Origin: Glycocaulis profundi
Lineage (GTDB): Bacteria; Pseudomonadota; Alphaproteobacteria; Caulobacterales; Maricaulaceae
Assembly (NCBI GenBank): GCA_007050995.1
Contig: VJOU01000005.1
Coordinates: 110,999-174,998, forward strand
DNA: 64,000 nt
Reading direction: 5' to 3'
Shown one piece after another: positions 17,351 through 26,516 of this stretch. The notes under the pieces are model-generated. The model had not been told where the DNA came from. It worked only from the letters and a program-made list of their open reading frames with translations, and did no database searches. Position 1 is the stretch's first letter. Each line of letters opens with the position of its first letter. The position numbers were made by a program, and so were the translations under genes.

Positions 17351-20047
17351 ATGCCCGACGCCCCCGATTCCCCGGCCCGGGACACGCCTCCCGACTGGCA
17401 CGCTCGCGACATGGATGCCGTCCTGTCCGCTCTGGACACCAGCTTGGACGGACTGAGTGCCGAGGAGGCCGAACGGCGGGTCGATCAGAACGGCGAGAAT
17501 CGCCTGCCTGAACAGGCCGGGCCTGGTCCGCTGAAGCGCCTCGCCCGGCAGTTCAACAATCTTCTCATCCTCGTGCTGGTCGCCGCGGCGGTCATCACCG
17601 GGCTTCTGGGGCACTATATCGACACGGCCGTGATCCTGGCTGTTGTCGTGGCGAACACCGCCATCGGGTTCTTCCAGGAGGGCCGCGCTGAACGGGCGCT
17701 CGCTGCGCTGCGCGGCATGCTGGCTCCCAAGGCCGTGGTCTGGAGGGACGGCGAACGGGCGAGCATCCCGGCCGTCAGGCTGGCGGCAGGCGACATCGTG
17801 TGGCTGGAGGCTGGCGACAGGACACCCGCTGACCTGCGCTTGCTCGAGGCGCGCGGTCTGCGGATCGATGAATCCATGCTCACAGGCGAGTCCGTTCCCG
17901 CCCGCAAGCAGACCGATCCCGTCGCCGCGGACGCCTCCCTGGGCGACCGACGTTCAATGGCATATAGCGGCACCCTCATCTCCGAAGGGCGCGCGAAAGG
18001 CGTGGTGACGGCCACCGGGGGCCACACGGAGATCGGCCGGATCAGTGGCATGATCGCGGACGTGCAGACGCTGACCACCCCCCTGATCTGCCAGATGGGC
18101 GTGTTAGCCCGCTGGCTGACCGGCTTCCTGGCGGTTCTCGCCGCCGGCGTGTTCGCCTTTTCGCTGTTGGTGCGCGACGAGCCCTTCTCCGAAGCCTTCA
18201 TGATCGTCGTGGGCCTGTTCGTCGCCGCCATACCCGAGGGCCTGCCGGCGGTTCTGACCGTCACTCTGGCGATCGGCGTCCAGACGATGGCCCGGCGCAG
18301 CGCCATCGTCCGCCGTCTGCCCGCCATCGAAACCCTGGGGGCGGTCTCAGTTGTGTGCTCGGACAAGACCGGCACCCTGACGCGCAACGAGATGATGGTC
18401 GCCGGGGTCGCGACCGCGGCGGGCCGGTATGAGGTGGATGGCGAAGGGTACGCACCGGAGGGCCGGATCACCGCCCAGGAGGCAGAGGCCGACCTGTCCG
18501 CGGACCCGGCTCTCGAACGCATCGGACTGATCGCCGCGCTGTGCGCCAGCGCCTCGATAGAAAAGACCGGTGAGGGCTGGCGCGTTCAGGGCGATCCGAT
18601 GGAAGGCGCGCTTCTGGCGCTGGCGGGCAAGCTGGGCCGGAAAGTCTCCTCCCGTCCAGCCGAGATCGACATGATCCCCTTTGACGCCCGCCATCGATAC
18701 ATGGCGGTCCTGCACGAGATCGACGGCAAACGCATGGCGCTGATCAAAGGCGCCCCGGAGGCGATCTTGGAACGCTGCGGTTCCCAACTCGCACCTGAAG
18801 GGGAGAACGCGTTGGACATGTCGGCCTGGGAGGCGGTCTCCGGAGAGATCGCCGCCGAAGGGCGGCGCGTGCTGGCTCTGGCTTACAAGCGTGTGGAGCA
18901 CGACAGGCTCGACCATGATGATGTCCGCGAGGGTCTGGTCCTCGCCGGATTCACCGGCCTCATCGATCCGCCCCGGCCCGAGGCGATCGACGCGGTCAGC
19001 GACTGCCGGGCTGCGGGCATCGCCGTGAAGATGATCACGGGCGATCATGCCGGCACGGCGGCGGCCATCGGTCGCCAGATCGGGCTGGAGCGGACCGCCG
19101 AGCCTCTCACCGGCGCCGATCTGGACTCCATGGACGACGCGGCGCTGGCCGAAGCGGTCTCGCGGACCGACGTGTTCGCCCGCACCAGCCCTGAACACAA
19201 GCTGCGTCTGGTCACCGCCTTGCAGGCCCAGGGCGCGGTGGTCGCCATGACCGGGGACGGAGTGAACGACGCGCCGGCGCTGAAACGGGCGGACGCAGGC
19301 ATCGCGATGGGGCTCAAGGGCAGCGAGGCGGCGCGCGAGGCCGCGGACCTGGTTCTGACGGATGACAATTTCGCGTCCATCGCCGAGGCCATCCGCCAGG
19401 GCCGGACGGTGTATGCGAACCTGAAAAAGGTCATCACCTTCCTCCTCCCGGTCAATGGCGGTGAGTCCCTCAGCCTCGTCATCGCGGTGATGTTCGGACT
19501 GGTCCTGCCCATCACCCCTCTGCAGATCCTGTGGGTGAACATGATCAGCTCGGTGGCTTTGGCCATGGCGCTCGCCTTCGAGAAGCCCGAGCGGACCATC
19601 ATGGAGCGCCCGCCGAGACGGGCCCGGGCGCCCCTGCTCTCGCCCTTTCTGATCTGGCGTGTGGGGCTGGTCTCGGTGCTGTTCTCCATCGGCGTGTTCG
19701 GCCAGTTCGCCCTGGCCCGCCAGATGGGCGGCGATGTGGAAACCGCCCGCACCATGGCGCTGAACACCCTCGTGGCGATGGAGATCTTCTATCTGTTCTC
19801 AGTGCGTTACATGCATGGCCCATCCGTGAACTGGTCGGGCCTGCGCGGCACCCGCCCCGTGCTGATCGCGGTGGCGCTGGTGATCGGCCTGCAGGCGGTG
19901 TTCACCTATGCGCCGTTCATGAACATGCTGTTCGAGACCCGGCCTCTCGATCCGCTCCAGCTGGCGCTGTGTTCCATGTCGGGTATCGCGTTGCTGGCGG
20001 TGCTGGAAGTCGAGAAGGCCCTGACGGGCCGATGGCGCGGCGACTAG
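17351..20047 (+). CDS. P-type cation-transporting ATPase (Ca2+/PacL-like group)
   Basis: An 898-residue P-type ATPase. The phosphorylated Asp is D338 in VVCSDKTGTLTRNEM; the preceding helix has PEGLPAVLTV, as in Ca2+- and Na+/K+-type pumps. MLTGESVPARK (actuator TGES), KGAPE (nucleotide binding), MITGDHAGTA and TGDGVNDAPALKRAD (hinge) are all present. The N-terminal cation ATPase domain is at about 10-80. Exact ion cannot be fixed. It follows the usp gene by 105 bases and converges on the pta gene with a four-base overlap. A weak FNR-like site at 17258-17271 (7 of 10) lies upstream. Confidence 0.92.
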   Translation: MPDAPDSPARDTPPDWHARDMDAVLSALDTSLDGLSAEEAERRVDQNGENRLPEQAGPGPLKRLARQFNNLLILVLVAAAVITGLLGHYIDTAVILAVVVANTAIGFFQEGRAERALAALRGMLAPKAVVWRDGERASIPAVRLAAGDIVWLEAGDRTPADLRLLEARGLRIDESMLTGESVPARKQTDPVAADASLGDRRSMAYSGTLISEGRAKGVVTATGGHTEIGRISGMIADVQTLTTPLICQMGVLARWLTGFLAVLAAGVFAFSLLVRDEPFSEAFMIVVGLFVAAIPEGLPAVLTVTLAIGVQTMARRSAIVRRLPAIETLGAVSVVCSDKTGTLTRNEMMVAGVATAAGRYEVDGEGYAPEGRITAQEAEADLSADPALERIGLIAALCASASIEKTGEGWRVQGDPMEGALLALAGKLGRKVSSRPAEIDMIPFDARHRYMAVLHEIDGKRMALIKGAPEAILERCGSQLAPEGENALDMSAWEAVSGEIAAEGRRVLALAYKRVEHDRLDHDDVREGLVLAGFTGLIDPPRPEAIDAVSDCRAAGIAVKMITGDHAGTAAAIGRQIGLERTAEPLTGADLDSMDDAALAEAVSRTDVFARTSPEHKLRLVTALQAQGAVVAMTGDGVNDAPALKRADAGIAMGLKGSEAAREAADLVLTDDNFASIAEAIRQGRTVYANLKKVITFLLPVNGGESLSLVIAVMFGLVLPITPLQILWVNMISSVALAMALAFEKPERTIMERPPRRARAPLLSPFLIWRVGLVSVLFSIGVFGQFALARQMGGDVETARTMALNTLVAMEIFYLFSVRYMHGPSVNWSGLRGTRPVLIAVALVIGLQAVFTYAPFMNMLFETRPLDPLQLALCSMSGIALLAVLEVEKALTGRWRGD

Positions 20048-21435
20048 ACCGCCGTGAGCCGGGCCAGCGCGCACGCGGCCACCCGCGGGAGAGCCTCCTC
20101 GGAGCGGCTGGACAGAATGATGGGCACTTTCGCCCCCATGACGAGGCCTGCCGCGACGGCGCCAGCGAGATAATCCAGCTGTTTGGCGAGCATGTTGCCC
20201 ACTTCGATATCGGGTGCGAGCAGGATGTCCACGTCACCGGCCACCTCGGACACGATGCCCTTGGCTGTCGCGGCGCGCGCGGAAATCGCGTTGTCGAAGG
20301 CGAGCGGTCCGTCCAGCAGGCCGCCGGTGATCTGGCCCCGGTCCGCCATCTTGCACAGGGCGGCGGCGTCCAGCGTCGACCGCATGTTCGGACTGACCTC
20401 TTCCACCGCCGCCAGAAGGCCCACCTTGGGCCGCGCGATCCCGATGGCACGGGCCAAGACGATGGCGTTCTGAACGATGTCCGCCTTGCACATCAGATCC
20501 GGCGTGATGTTCAGCGCCGCGTCGGTGACCAGCAGCAGCTTGGAATAGGCTGGCGCGTCGATGACATAGACGTGGCTCATCCGGCCTTCCAGCCGCAGTC
20601 CGCCATGGCGCGCGACCACGGGCGAGAGAAACTCATGAGTATGAATCGCGCCTTTCATCAGCGCCTCGGCCCGCCCCTCATGGATCAGCGCCACCGCCCT
20701 GGCCGCCGAGGCGTGGCTGTGCGGCGTGCCGATGATCTCCACGTCCGAAAGATCTGCGCCAATCTCGGACGCGGCTTTGCGGATACGGGTCTCCGGCCCC
20801 ACCAGAACCGGTGTCAGCAGCCCTCTGTCCGCCGCATCCAGTGCGCCCTGGAGAGACAGCCTGTCCACCGGATGGGCGACTGCCGTGCGAAGGGGCGGCA
20901 GACCCTCGGCCCGGCGCACCAGCGCTTTCAACCGGTCGCCACTCTCATGGATAAAGGCGGCGGGAGGTTGGGCGGTGGCGACCGGGCCTCCGCGTTCAGG
21001 CGCGACGACCTCGACGCGGCCCTGGACCAGAACCATATCCCCCCCGCGACAGACGCAGTCCAGAATCACCCCCCGGTCCTCGGGGCGCGCCTCGGCCACG
21101 GTGACCGTCACGGTGATCGTCTGGTCGGCTGCGGCAGATCCCGCAAATCGCAGATCCTGACGCAGCCAGGTGGTTCCCGGGCCCGGAAGTTTCGTGCCGA
21201 TCACCGAGGCGATCAGGGCTGCGGCCCACAGCCCAGGCGGCGCGATATCTCCGGATGCCCCCTCCGGCCCGTCTGACAGACGGAAGGGGTCGATATCGCC
21301 CGCCACCGCAGCGAAGAGCTGGGCGTCGCGGTCCTGGAACGTCCGGCTCAGGCTCGCGCTCATGCCGGGCCGGATCCGATCGATAGTCAGGCTTTCAAGC
21401 ATGGCGGCGCTATGTGCTGCATCCCGGTCTGCCAT
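20044..21435 (-). CDS. pta: Bifunctional MaoC-domain / phosphate acetyltransferase
   Basis: 463 residues. The first ~150 form a MaoC-like hot-dog domain (QLFAAVAGDIDPFRLSD, PPGLWAAALIASVIG). Residues ~175-460 form a phosphate acetyl/butyryl-transferase domain (VGLLAAVEEVSPNM, LLDGPLAFDNAISARAA, GDVDILLAPDIEVGNMLAKQL). This fusion is known as bifunctional enoyl-CoA hydratase/phosphate acetyltransferase. It should convert acetyl-CoA to acetyl phosphate, which AckA (24592) turns into acetate and ATP. It is downstream of phaC on the same strand with a 14-base gap. Confidence 0.9.
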   Translation of the reverse strand: MADRDAAHSAAMLESLTIDRIRPGMSASLSRTFQDRDAQLFAAVAGDIDPFRLSDGPEGASGDIAPPGLWAAALIASVIGTKLPGPGTTWLRQDLRFAGSAAADQTITVTVTVAEARPEDRGVILDCVCRGGDMVLVQGRVEVVAPERGGPVATAQPPAAFIHESGDRLKALVRRAEGLPPLRTAVAHPVDRLSLQGALDAADRGLLTPVLVGPETRIRKAASEIGADLSDVEIIGTPHSHASAARAVALIHEGRAEALMKGAIHTHEFLSPVVARHGGLRLEGRMSHVYVIDAPAYSKLLLVTDAALNITPDLMCKADIVQNAIVLARAIGIARPKVGLLAAVEEVSPNMRSTLDAAALCKMADRGQITGGLLDGPLAFDNAISARAATAKGIVSEVAGDVDILLAPDIEVGNMLAKQLDYLAGAVAAGLVMGAKVPIILSSRSEEALPRVAACALARLTAV

Positions 21436-21449
21436 GATCAGCCTCTCGT

Positions 21450-23202
21450 TCAGGTCATGAGGACGTAACGGCCTGGCGCGTCCTCCGGCTCCACGCCGGG
21501 TCGGGGTCGGAAATCACCCCCCAGCGTGACGGCCGGCGGCGGCGCGATAAGGTCGCCTGACCGGCGACCCAGCCAGGCCTGCCATTCGGGCCACCATGAT
21601 CCGGTGCGCGCATCTGCGCTTTCCAGCCACTCGTCAGGATCCGGACGCGGGTCGTTGGCCCGGCTGAGGCTGACGCGATATCGCCGGTCGGTCCGGTCCG
21701 GCTCGCTGACGATGCCCGCATTATGGCCTCCGCTTGTCAGGAGGAAGGTGACGTCCGAGCGCGGCAGGAGCAGATGGGTTTTGTGAACAGACCGCCACGG
21801 CGCGACGTGATCGCGCTCCGTGCCCACCGCAAACACCGGCACATGAATGTCGGCGATCTGCACCGTCCGCCCCTTCCGCCACGAACCGGCCCGCGGCGAG
21901 CCGGTTCTCGAGGAAGAGCTGGCGCAGATACTCCGAATGCATGCGGTACGGCAGGCGGGTGCCGTCCGCGTTCCAGGCCATAAGATCGTTGGCCTCGCGG
22001 CGTTCGCCCATCAGGTAATCGCGCTCGATGCGCGACCAGAGAAGGTCTGACGAGCGGAGCATGGTGAAGGCCCCGGCCATCTGGCGGCTGTCGAGATAGC
22101 CCTGCGCCCACATCAGGCTTTCAAGGAAGGCCACCTGGCTTTCGGTGGTGAACAGGGTCAGTTCGCCCGCTTCTGTGAAATCCATCTGGGCGGCCAGCAA
22201 CGTCATCGAGCGCAGACGCTCATCGCCCTCGCGGGCCATCAGCGCGGCCTGCACCGTCAGCAGCGTGCCGCCCAGGCAGTAGCCGACCGCATGGACCCCG
22301 CGCGCGCCCGTGATCGCGCAGACCGCCTCGATGGCGGCGGCGGGGCCCAGGCGGCGGTAATCCTCCATCCCCAGATCCCGGTCTTCCGGCCCCGGATTGC
22401 GCCAGGAGATCATGAACACGGTGTGGCCCTTGCCCACGAGCCAGCGGACCAGCGAGTTCTCCGGCGACAGGTCCAGAATGTAGTATTTCATGATCCAGGC
22501 GGGGACGATCACCACCGGCTCGGCGCGGACCCGATCGGTCGCGGGCGCATACCGGATCAGCTCGATGAGATGGTTGCGATACACCACCTGTCCGGGCGTG
22601 ACGGCCACGGTCTCACCGGGCCGGTAGCGCTCCGCACCGGGCGGCGGTTCATGACGCAGCGCGCGGCCAGCATCCTCCATAGCGTTCATCCACCCGCGGA
22701 CCAGGTTGGCGCCGCTCTCATCGAGGGTGGCGCGCAGGGCTTCGGGATTGGTGGCCAGGAAATTAGAGGGCGATATCGTGTCGAGCACCTGCCGCGCGCC
22801 GAACTCGGCCATGCGCTCATGCTGGGCGGAGACGCCGTGAACGCCGGTGGTGGCCTCGCCCCACCATTGCTGGGCGCTCAGGAAAGCTTGGGCGGTCAGG
22901 CCGAAGGGCTGGGCCTGCCAGGCGTCGCCATCGAACCGGCGATCCTGGGGCAGGGCCTCCACGCACGGCTCGCACCGCCCTCCCGCAATCGCGTAAAGCC
23001 CCAGGCGCCAGGCCTTCATGGCCGCGGACATGGCGAGTTCGGCCTGCTTGCCCGGCGAGGCGGCCAGGTGGATCGCCCAATCAGACCAGGCATCCAGCAT
23101 GGCGGTGGGCGAGAGCCCGCCCGTCGATCGGGCCAGCCCGGCCCGGAAAGCATGGTCCGCGCCGCTGACGGTTCCAGGTGACGGGCAAGGCGGGCTGGAC
23201 AT
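21450..23202 (-). pseudogene. phaC: Poly(3-hydroxyalkanoate) synthase with a +1 frameshift
   Basis: A class I PhaC broken into two frames. Frame one, from the ATG at 23202, carries the N-terminal domain (SPSNFLATNPEAL), PAWIMKYYILDLSPENSLV and the lipase-box nucleophile C309 in VGYCLGG. After ENRLAAGRFVAEG it goes out of frame. The second frame continues with VQIADIHVPVFAVGTERDHVAPW (catalytic Asp) and TSGGHNAGI (catalytic His). Dropping one C from the CCCC run at 21870-21873 restores one continuous protein. So the shift separates the catalytic Cys from Asp and His. It could be a real mutation or a sequencing error. Context (phasin, pta, FNR box) fits PHB synthesis. Confidence 0.88.
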
Positions 23203-23260
23203 GGGCGCGATCCTGATGACGGCAGGGCAGGAGAGATCGCGCGGCGGCGCAGCAAGAGCA

Positions 23261-23274
23261 TTGACCTGAATCAA
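23261..23274. promoter_or_regulatory. FNR box between divergent phaC and phasin operons
   Basis: TTGACCTGAATCAA matches TTGAT-N4-ATCAA at 9 of 10 positions. It is 59 bases from the phaC start on one side and 61 bases from the phasin start on the other, so one dimer site could serve both directions. A longer phaC frame beginning at a TTG inside this box is therefore unlikely to be the real start. Confidence 0.72.
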
Positions 23275-23334
23275 TGCGGCTCCCGACGCCCTCGCTCAGA
23301 TTGGGCCTGTCCCCCAATGGAAAGGAGCCCCACA

Positions 23335-23778
23335 ATGCCTGCAAAAGCGCCCCCGCCCGCCTTCGACGGCGCCCTGCTTCCCTTAGGCGCATTCATGCAG
23401 ATGGGCAGCCGCAACATGGAGATGCTGGCCGAGGCCGGTCAGGAGATGACCGCCAGCATGCGCAAGGCCGGGCAGACCCTGTCTGAATTCTTCGGCGAAC
23501 GCCTGAAGAAGGACGTCGAGACCGCCCGGAAGCTGTCCGAGTGCCGCACGCCGGACGAGGTCTGGCGGGTCCAGTGCGCCTTCTTCGAGGACGCTGTGGC
23601 TGATTATTCCAAAGAAGCGGTGGACATGATCGAGATCGCCAGCGCTGCGGCTGTCGGCGCCGCCCAGCCCGTGGAGAAGGCGACCGAGGACGCCCTCAGA
23701 TCGCTCAGTGACGCCGGAGAGAAAGCACGGGCGGGCGTGCAGAAAGCGGTCAGGGAGACCGCTCAGGCCGCCTCCTGA
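23335..23778 (+). CDS. Phasin family protein
   Basis: 147 residues, no signal peptide. AAAGGAG precedes the ATG at 23335 by seven bases. The protein is almost all helix: a phasin core (NMEMLAEAGQEMTASMRKA, then VWRVQCAFFEDAVADYSKEA) and an Ala/Lys/Glu-rich C-terminal coil. Phasins coat PHB granules. It sits across the FNR box from phaC and directly before the SDR gene, which supports a granule role. Confidence 0.88.
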   Translation: MPAKAPPPAFDGALLPLGAFMQMGSRNMEMLAEAGQEMTASMRKAGQTLSEFFGERLKKDVETARKLSECRTPDEVWRVQCAFFEDAVADYSKEAVDMIEIASAAAVGAAQPVEKATEDALRSLSDAGEKARAGVQKAVRETAQAAS

Positions 23779-23827
23779 TCCCATTCCCGCCCCCCTCACC
23801 TGGCAAAGCCTCCAGGAGGTCGCCGCC

Positions 23828-24595
23828 ATGGCCGATCCGATCACGTTCGATTTCACAGGCAAGACCGCCATCGTCACCGGGGCCGGGTCGGGCATCGGCG
23901 CGGCCGTCGCCAGAGAGCTGGCCCGGTCGGGAGCCCTCGTCATTGTCAGCGATCTGGACGAGGGCGGCGCCGGCGCGGTGGCCGAACAGATCAGGAGCGA
24001 AGGCGGCCGGGCCCACGTCTTTCTCGCCGATGTGGCGGACTATGACGAGATGGAGAGCCTGACCGGCTTTGCGGTCAAACAGGGGGGCGGCCTGCATCTG
24101 GCGGTGAACAACGCCGGCATCGCCGGCGCCATCGCCCCGACCGCGGAATATCCGGTGGACGGCTGGCGCAAGGTCATCGAAGTCAATCTCAACGGCGTGT
24201 TCTACGGCATGCGCCACCAGATTCCCGCGATGCTGAAATCAGGCGGAGGCTCGATCGTGAACATGGCCTCCATCCTGGGCAGCGTGGGAGCGCGCGGATC
24301 AAGCGCCTACACAGCCTCCAAACACGCCGTGGTCGGCATGACCAAGGCCGCGGCGATGGAATATGCCGCGCAAGGCGTCCGCATCAACGCGGTCGGACCG
24401 GCCTATATCGACACGCCCTTGCTGGAAAAGAATCTCGATCCCGCTTTCCTTAAGCAGGTCGGGGATCTTCACCCGATCGGGCGGATGGGAACGGCGGACG
24501 AGGTCTCCGCGCTGACCTGTTTCCTGCTGTCGGATCGCGCCGCCTTCATCACCGGCAGCTATCACCTGGTGGACGGAGGATACACCGCGCAGTGA
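23828..24595 (+). CDS. Short-chain dehydrogenase/reductase (SDR)
   Basis: 255 residues from the ATG at 23828 (GGAGG at 23815-23819). Classical SDR motifs: TGAGSGIG (NAD(P) binding), NNAGI, the catalytic Ser in NMASILGSVGARGS, and Y-x3-K in AYTASKHA. D41-type acidic residue after beta-2 (IVSDLDEGG) favours NAD(H). Between a phasin gene and ackA it may act as a 3-hydroxybutyrate dehydrogenase or acetoacetyl-CoA reductase, but substrate is not determined by sequence. Its stop overlaps the ackA start. Confidence 0.88.
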   Translation: MADPITFDFTGKTAIVTGAGSGIGAAVARELARSGALVIVSDLDEGGAGAVAEQIRSEGGRAHVFLADVADYDEMESLTGFAVKQGGGLHLAVNNAGIAGAIAPTAEYPVDGWRKVIEVNLNGVFYGMRHQIPAMLKSGGGSIVNMASILGSVGARGSSAYTASKHAVVGMTKAAAMEYAAQGVRINAVGPAYIDTPLLEKNLDPAFLKQVGDLHPIGRMGTADEVSALTCFLLSDRAAFITGSYHLVDGGYTAQ

Positions 24596-25782
24596 GGATC
24601 CTGGTCTTCAACGCCGGAAGCTCGAGCCTGAAGTTCGGCGTGTTCGATATCGCCGGGACCGAACGTCACGTTCTGAAGGGCGGATTCGAACGCTTCGAGC
24701 AAGGCCGGTGCCGACTGGCGGTTGTCTGCGGCGATCAGAGGGTCGAGCGGGAGGCTGCGCTGGCGGATATCGCCGCCGCCGCGAATGCGGTGCCGAATGT
24801 GCTCGAGGCGTTCGGACAGACGGCTCTGGATGCGGTGGGCCACCGGATCGCTCATGGCGGGCCGGATTTCGCCGAGCCCGCCCGGCTCGACGATGCCGCG
24901 GTGGCCGCCATCGAGGGCGTGACCCCCCTCGCCCCGTTGCACAATCCCGCCAATCTGAAAGCGGTCGCGCTGGCCCGGCGGCTGTGGCCGGACCTGCCCC
25001 AGGTGGCCGTGTTCGACACGGCCTTCCACCAGACAAACCCACCGGCGGCGACGACCTATGCCGTGCCACGGGAGTGGCGCGATGCGGGGCTGCGGCGCTA
25101 CGGCTTTCATGGCACGTCCCACAAGTACGTCGCTCAGCGCGCCGCGCAGGCGTTGGACCGTCCGCTGGAGACCCTGAAGATCGTGAGCTGCCATCTGGGC
25201 AACGGGGCCAGCGCCTGCGCCATCGACCGCGGGCGGTCCGTGGACAGCTCCATGGGCGTCACGCCGCTGGAGGGGCTGGTGATGGGCACCCGGTCAGGCG
25301 ACATGGATCCGGGCGCCTTCGGCTTTCTGCACCGCCAGCTCGGCCTGGGCATCGAAGAGATCGAAGACGCGCTCTACCGTCGCAGCGGCCTGCTCGCGCT
25401 GTGCGGCGCCGCGGACATGCGCGACATCGAGCGCCGCGCCGCCGAAGGAGACGACCAAGCCAGGCTGGCCATAGAGATCTATGCCTACAGAGTCCGCAAA
25501 TACGTGGGCGCCTATGCCGCGGCCATGGGGGGCATCGACGCGCTGGTCTTCACTGGAGGCATCGGGGAGAATTCCCCCGCCATGCGGGCGCGGATCTGCG
25601 GGGACTTGGACTTTCTCGGCCTTGGACTGGACCCTGAACGCAACCGGGCCGTCAAGCTGGAGGATCGCGCCGCGCCCCGGATCGAACGCGAAGGGTCGAG
25701 GGCCGCCGTGATCGTCACTGAAACCGCCGAGCAGCTCATGATCGCGCGCGAGACCGCGCAGTTGCTGTCCCACCGGGCATGA
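24592..25782 (+). CDS. ackA: Acetate kinase
   Basis: 396 residues, the normal length. It starts with GTG overlapping the SDR stop (GTGA). Motifs: NAGSSSLKF (N-terminal phosphate motif), [32 protein letters not shown] and [13 protein letters not shown]. It makes ATP and acetate from acetyl phosphate. The partner Pta is on the divergent operon behind the same FNR box. Its stop overlaps the ABC ATPase start by four bases. Confidence 0.95.
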   Translation: MRILVFNAGSSSLKFGVFDIAGTERHVLKGGFERFEQGRCRLAVVCGDQRVEREAALADIAAAANAVPNVLEAFGQTALDAVGHRIAHGGPDFAEPARLDDAAVAAIEGVTPLAPLHNPANLKAVALARRLWPDLPQVAVFDTAFHQTNPPAATTYAVPREWRDAGLRRYGFHGTSHKYVAQRAAQALDRPLETLKIVSCHLGNGASACAIDRGRSVDSSMGVTPLEGLVMGTRSGDMDPGAFGFLHRQLGLGIEEIEDALYRRSGLLALCGAADMRDIERRAAEGDDQARLAIEIYAYRVRKYVGAYAAAMGGIDALVFTGGIGENSPAMRARICGDLDFLGLGLDPERNRAVKLEDRAAPRIEREGSRAAVIVTETAEQLMIARETAQLLSHRA

Positions 25783-26516
25783 AGCCGGTCGAGGAAAGCC
25801 CCGCCGCTCAGGGACGGCCCTGCTTCGTCACGCGGGGGCTGACCAAGGTCTATGGTTCTGGGCCCGCGGCCGTGCAGGCCTTGCGCGGCGTGGATATCGA
25901 ATTGCCAGAGGGGGAGATGGTGGTGGTGCTGGGCGCGTCTGGCTCCGGCAAGTCCACCTTCCTGAACATCGTGGGCGGACTGGACACCGCCACCGCCGGG
26001 CAGGTTCTGTTCCGCGGCCAGGACATGTCCAGGGCCAACCACCGGGAACTGACCCGCTATCGCCGCCGGCATGTCGGCTTCGTGTTCCAGTTCTACAACC
26101 TGATGCCCAGCCTGACCGCCCGCGAGAACGTGGCGCTGGTCACCGAGATCGCGGAGAACCCGCTGACGCCGGAGGACGCGCTGGCCCTGGTGGGGCTGGA
26201 GCAGCGGCTCGATCACTTCCCCGCTCAGATGTCGGGCGGCGAGCAGCAGAGGGTGGCCATCGCCCGCGCCATCGCCAAGCAGCCTTCGGTGCTTCTGTGC
26301 GACGAGCCCACCGGGGCGCTGGATTCCGCCACCGGCATCCGGGTGCTGGAGGCGCTCAAGACCGTCAATGACGATCTGGGCGCGACCACGCTGCTGATCA
26401 CCCATAACGCCTCGATCGCGTCCATCGCCGACCGTGTTGTGATCTTCGCGGACGGCAATGTTCGGGAGGTGCGGACGAACACGCAGAAGAAGCAGCCGAA
26501 GGACATCTCCTGGTGA
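25779..26516 (+). CDS. ABC transporter ATP-binding protein (LolD/MacB type)
   Basis: 245 residues. Walker [11 protein letters not shown]-loop [18 protein letters not shown], signature [15 protein letters not shown] and Walker [13 protein letters not shown] are all present, typical of the LolD/MacB (MJ0796) group that partners FtsX-type permeases. It overlaps ackA and the permease gene by four bases each (ATGA), so ackA and this exporter are translationally coupled. Confidence 0.93.
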   Translation: MKPVEESPAAQGRPCFVTRGLTKVYGSGPAAVQALRGVDIELPEGEMVVVLGASGSGKSTFLNIVGGLDTATAGQVLFRGQDMSRANHRELTRYRRRHVGFVFQFYNLMPSLTARENVALVTEIAENPLTPEDALALVGLEQRLDHFPAQMSGGEQQRVAIARAIAKQPSVLLCDEPTGALDSATGIRVLEALKTVNDDLGATTLLITHNASIASIADRVVIFADGNVREVRTNTQKKQPKDISW

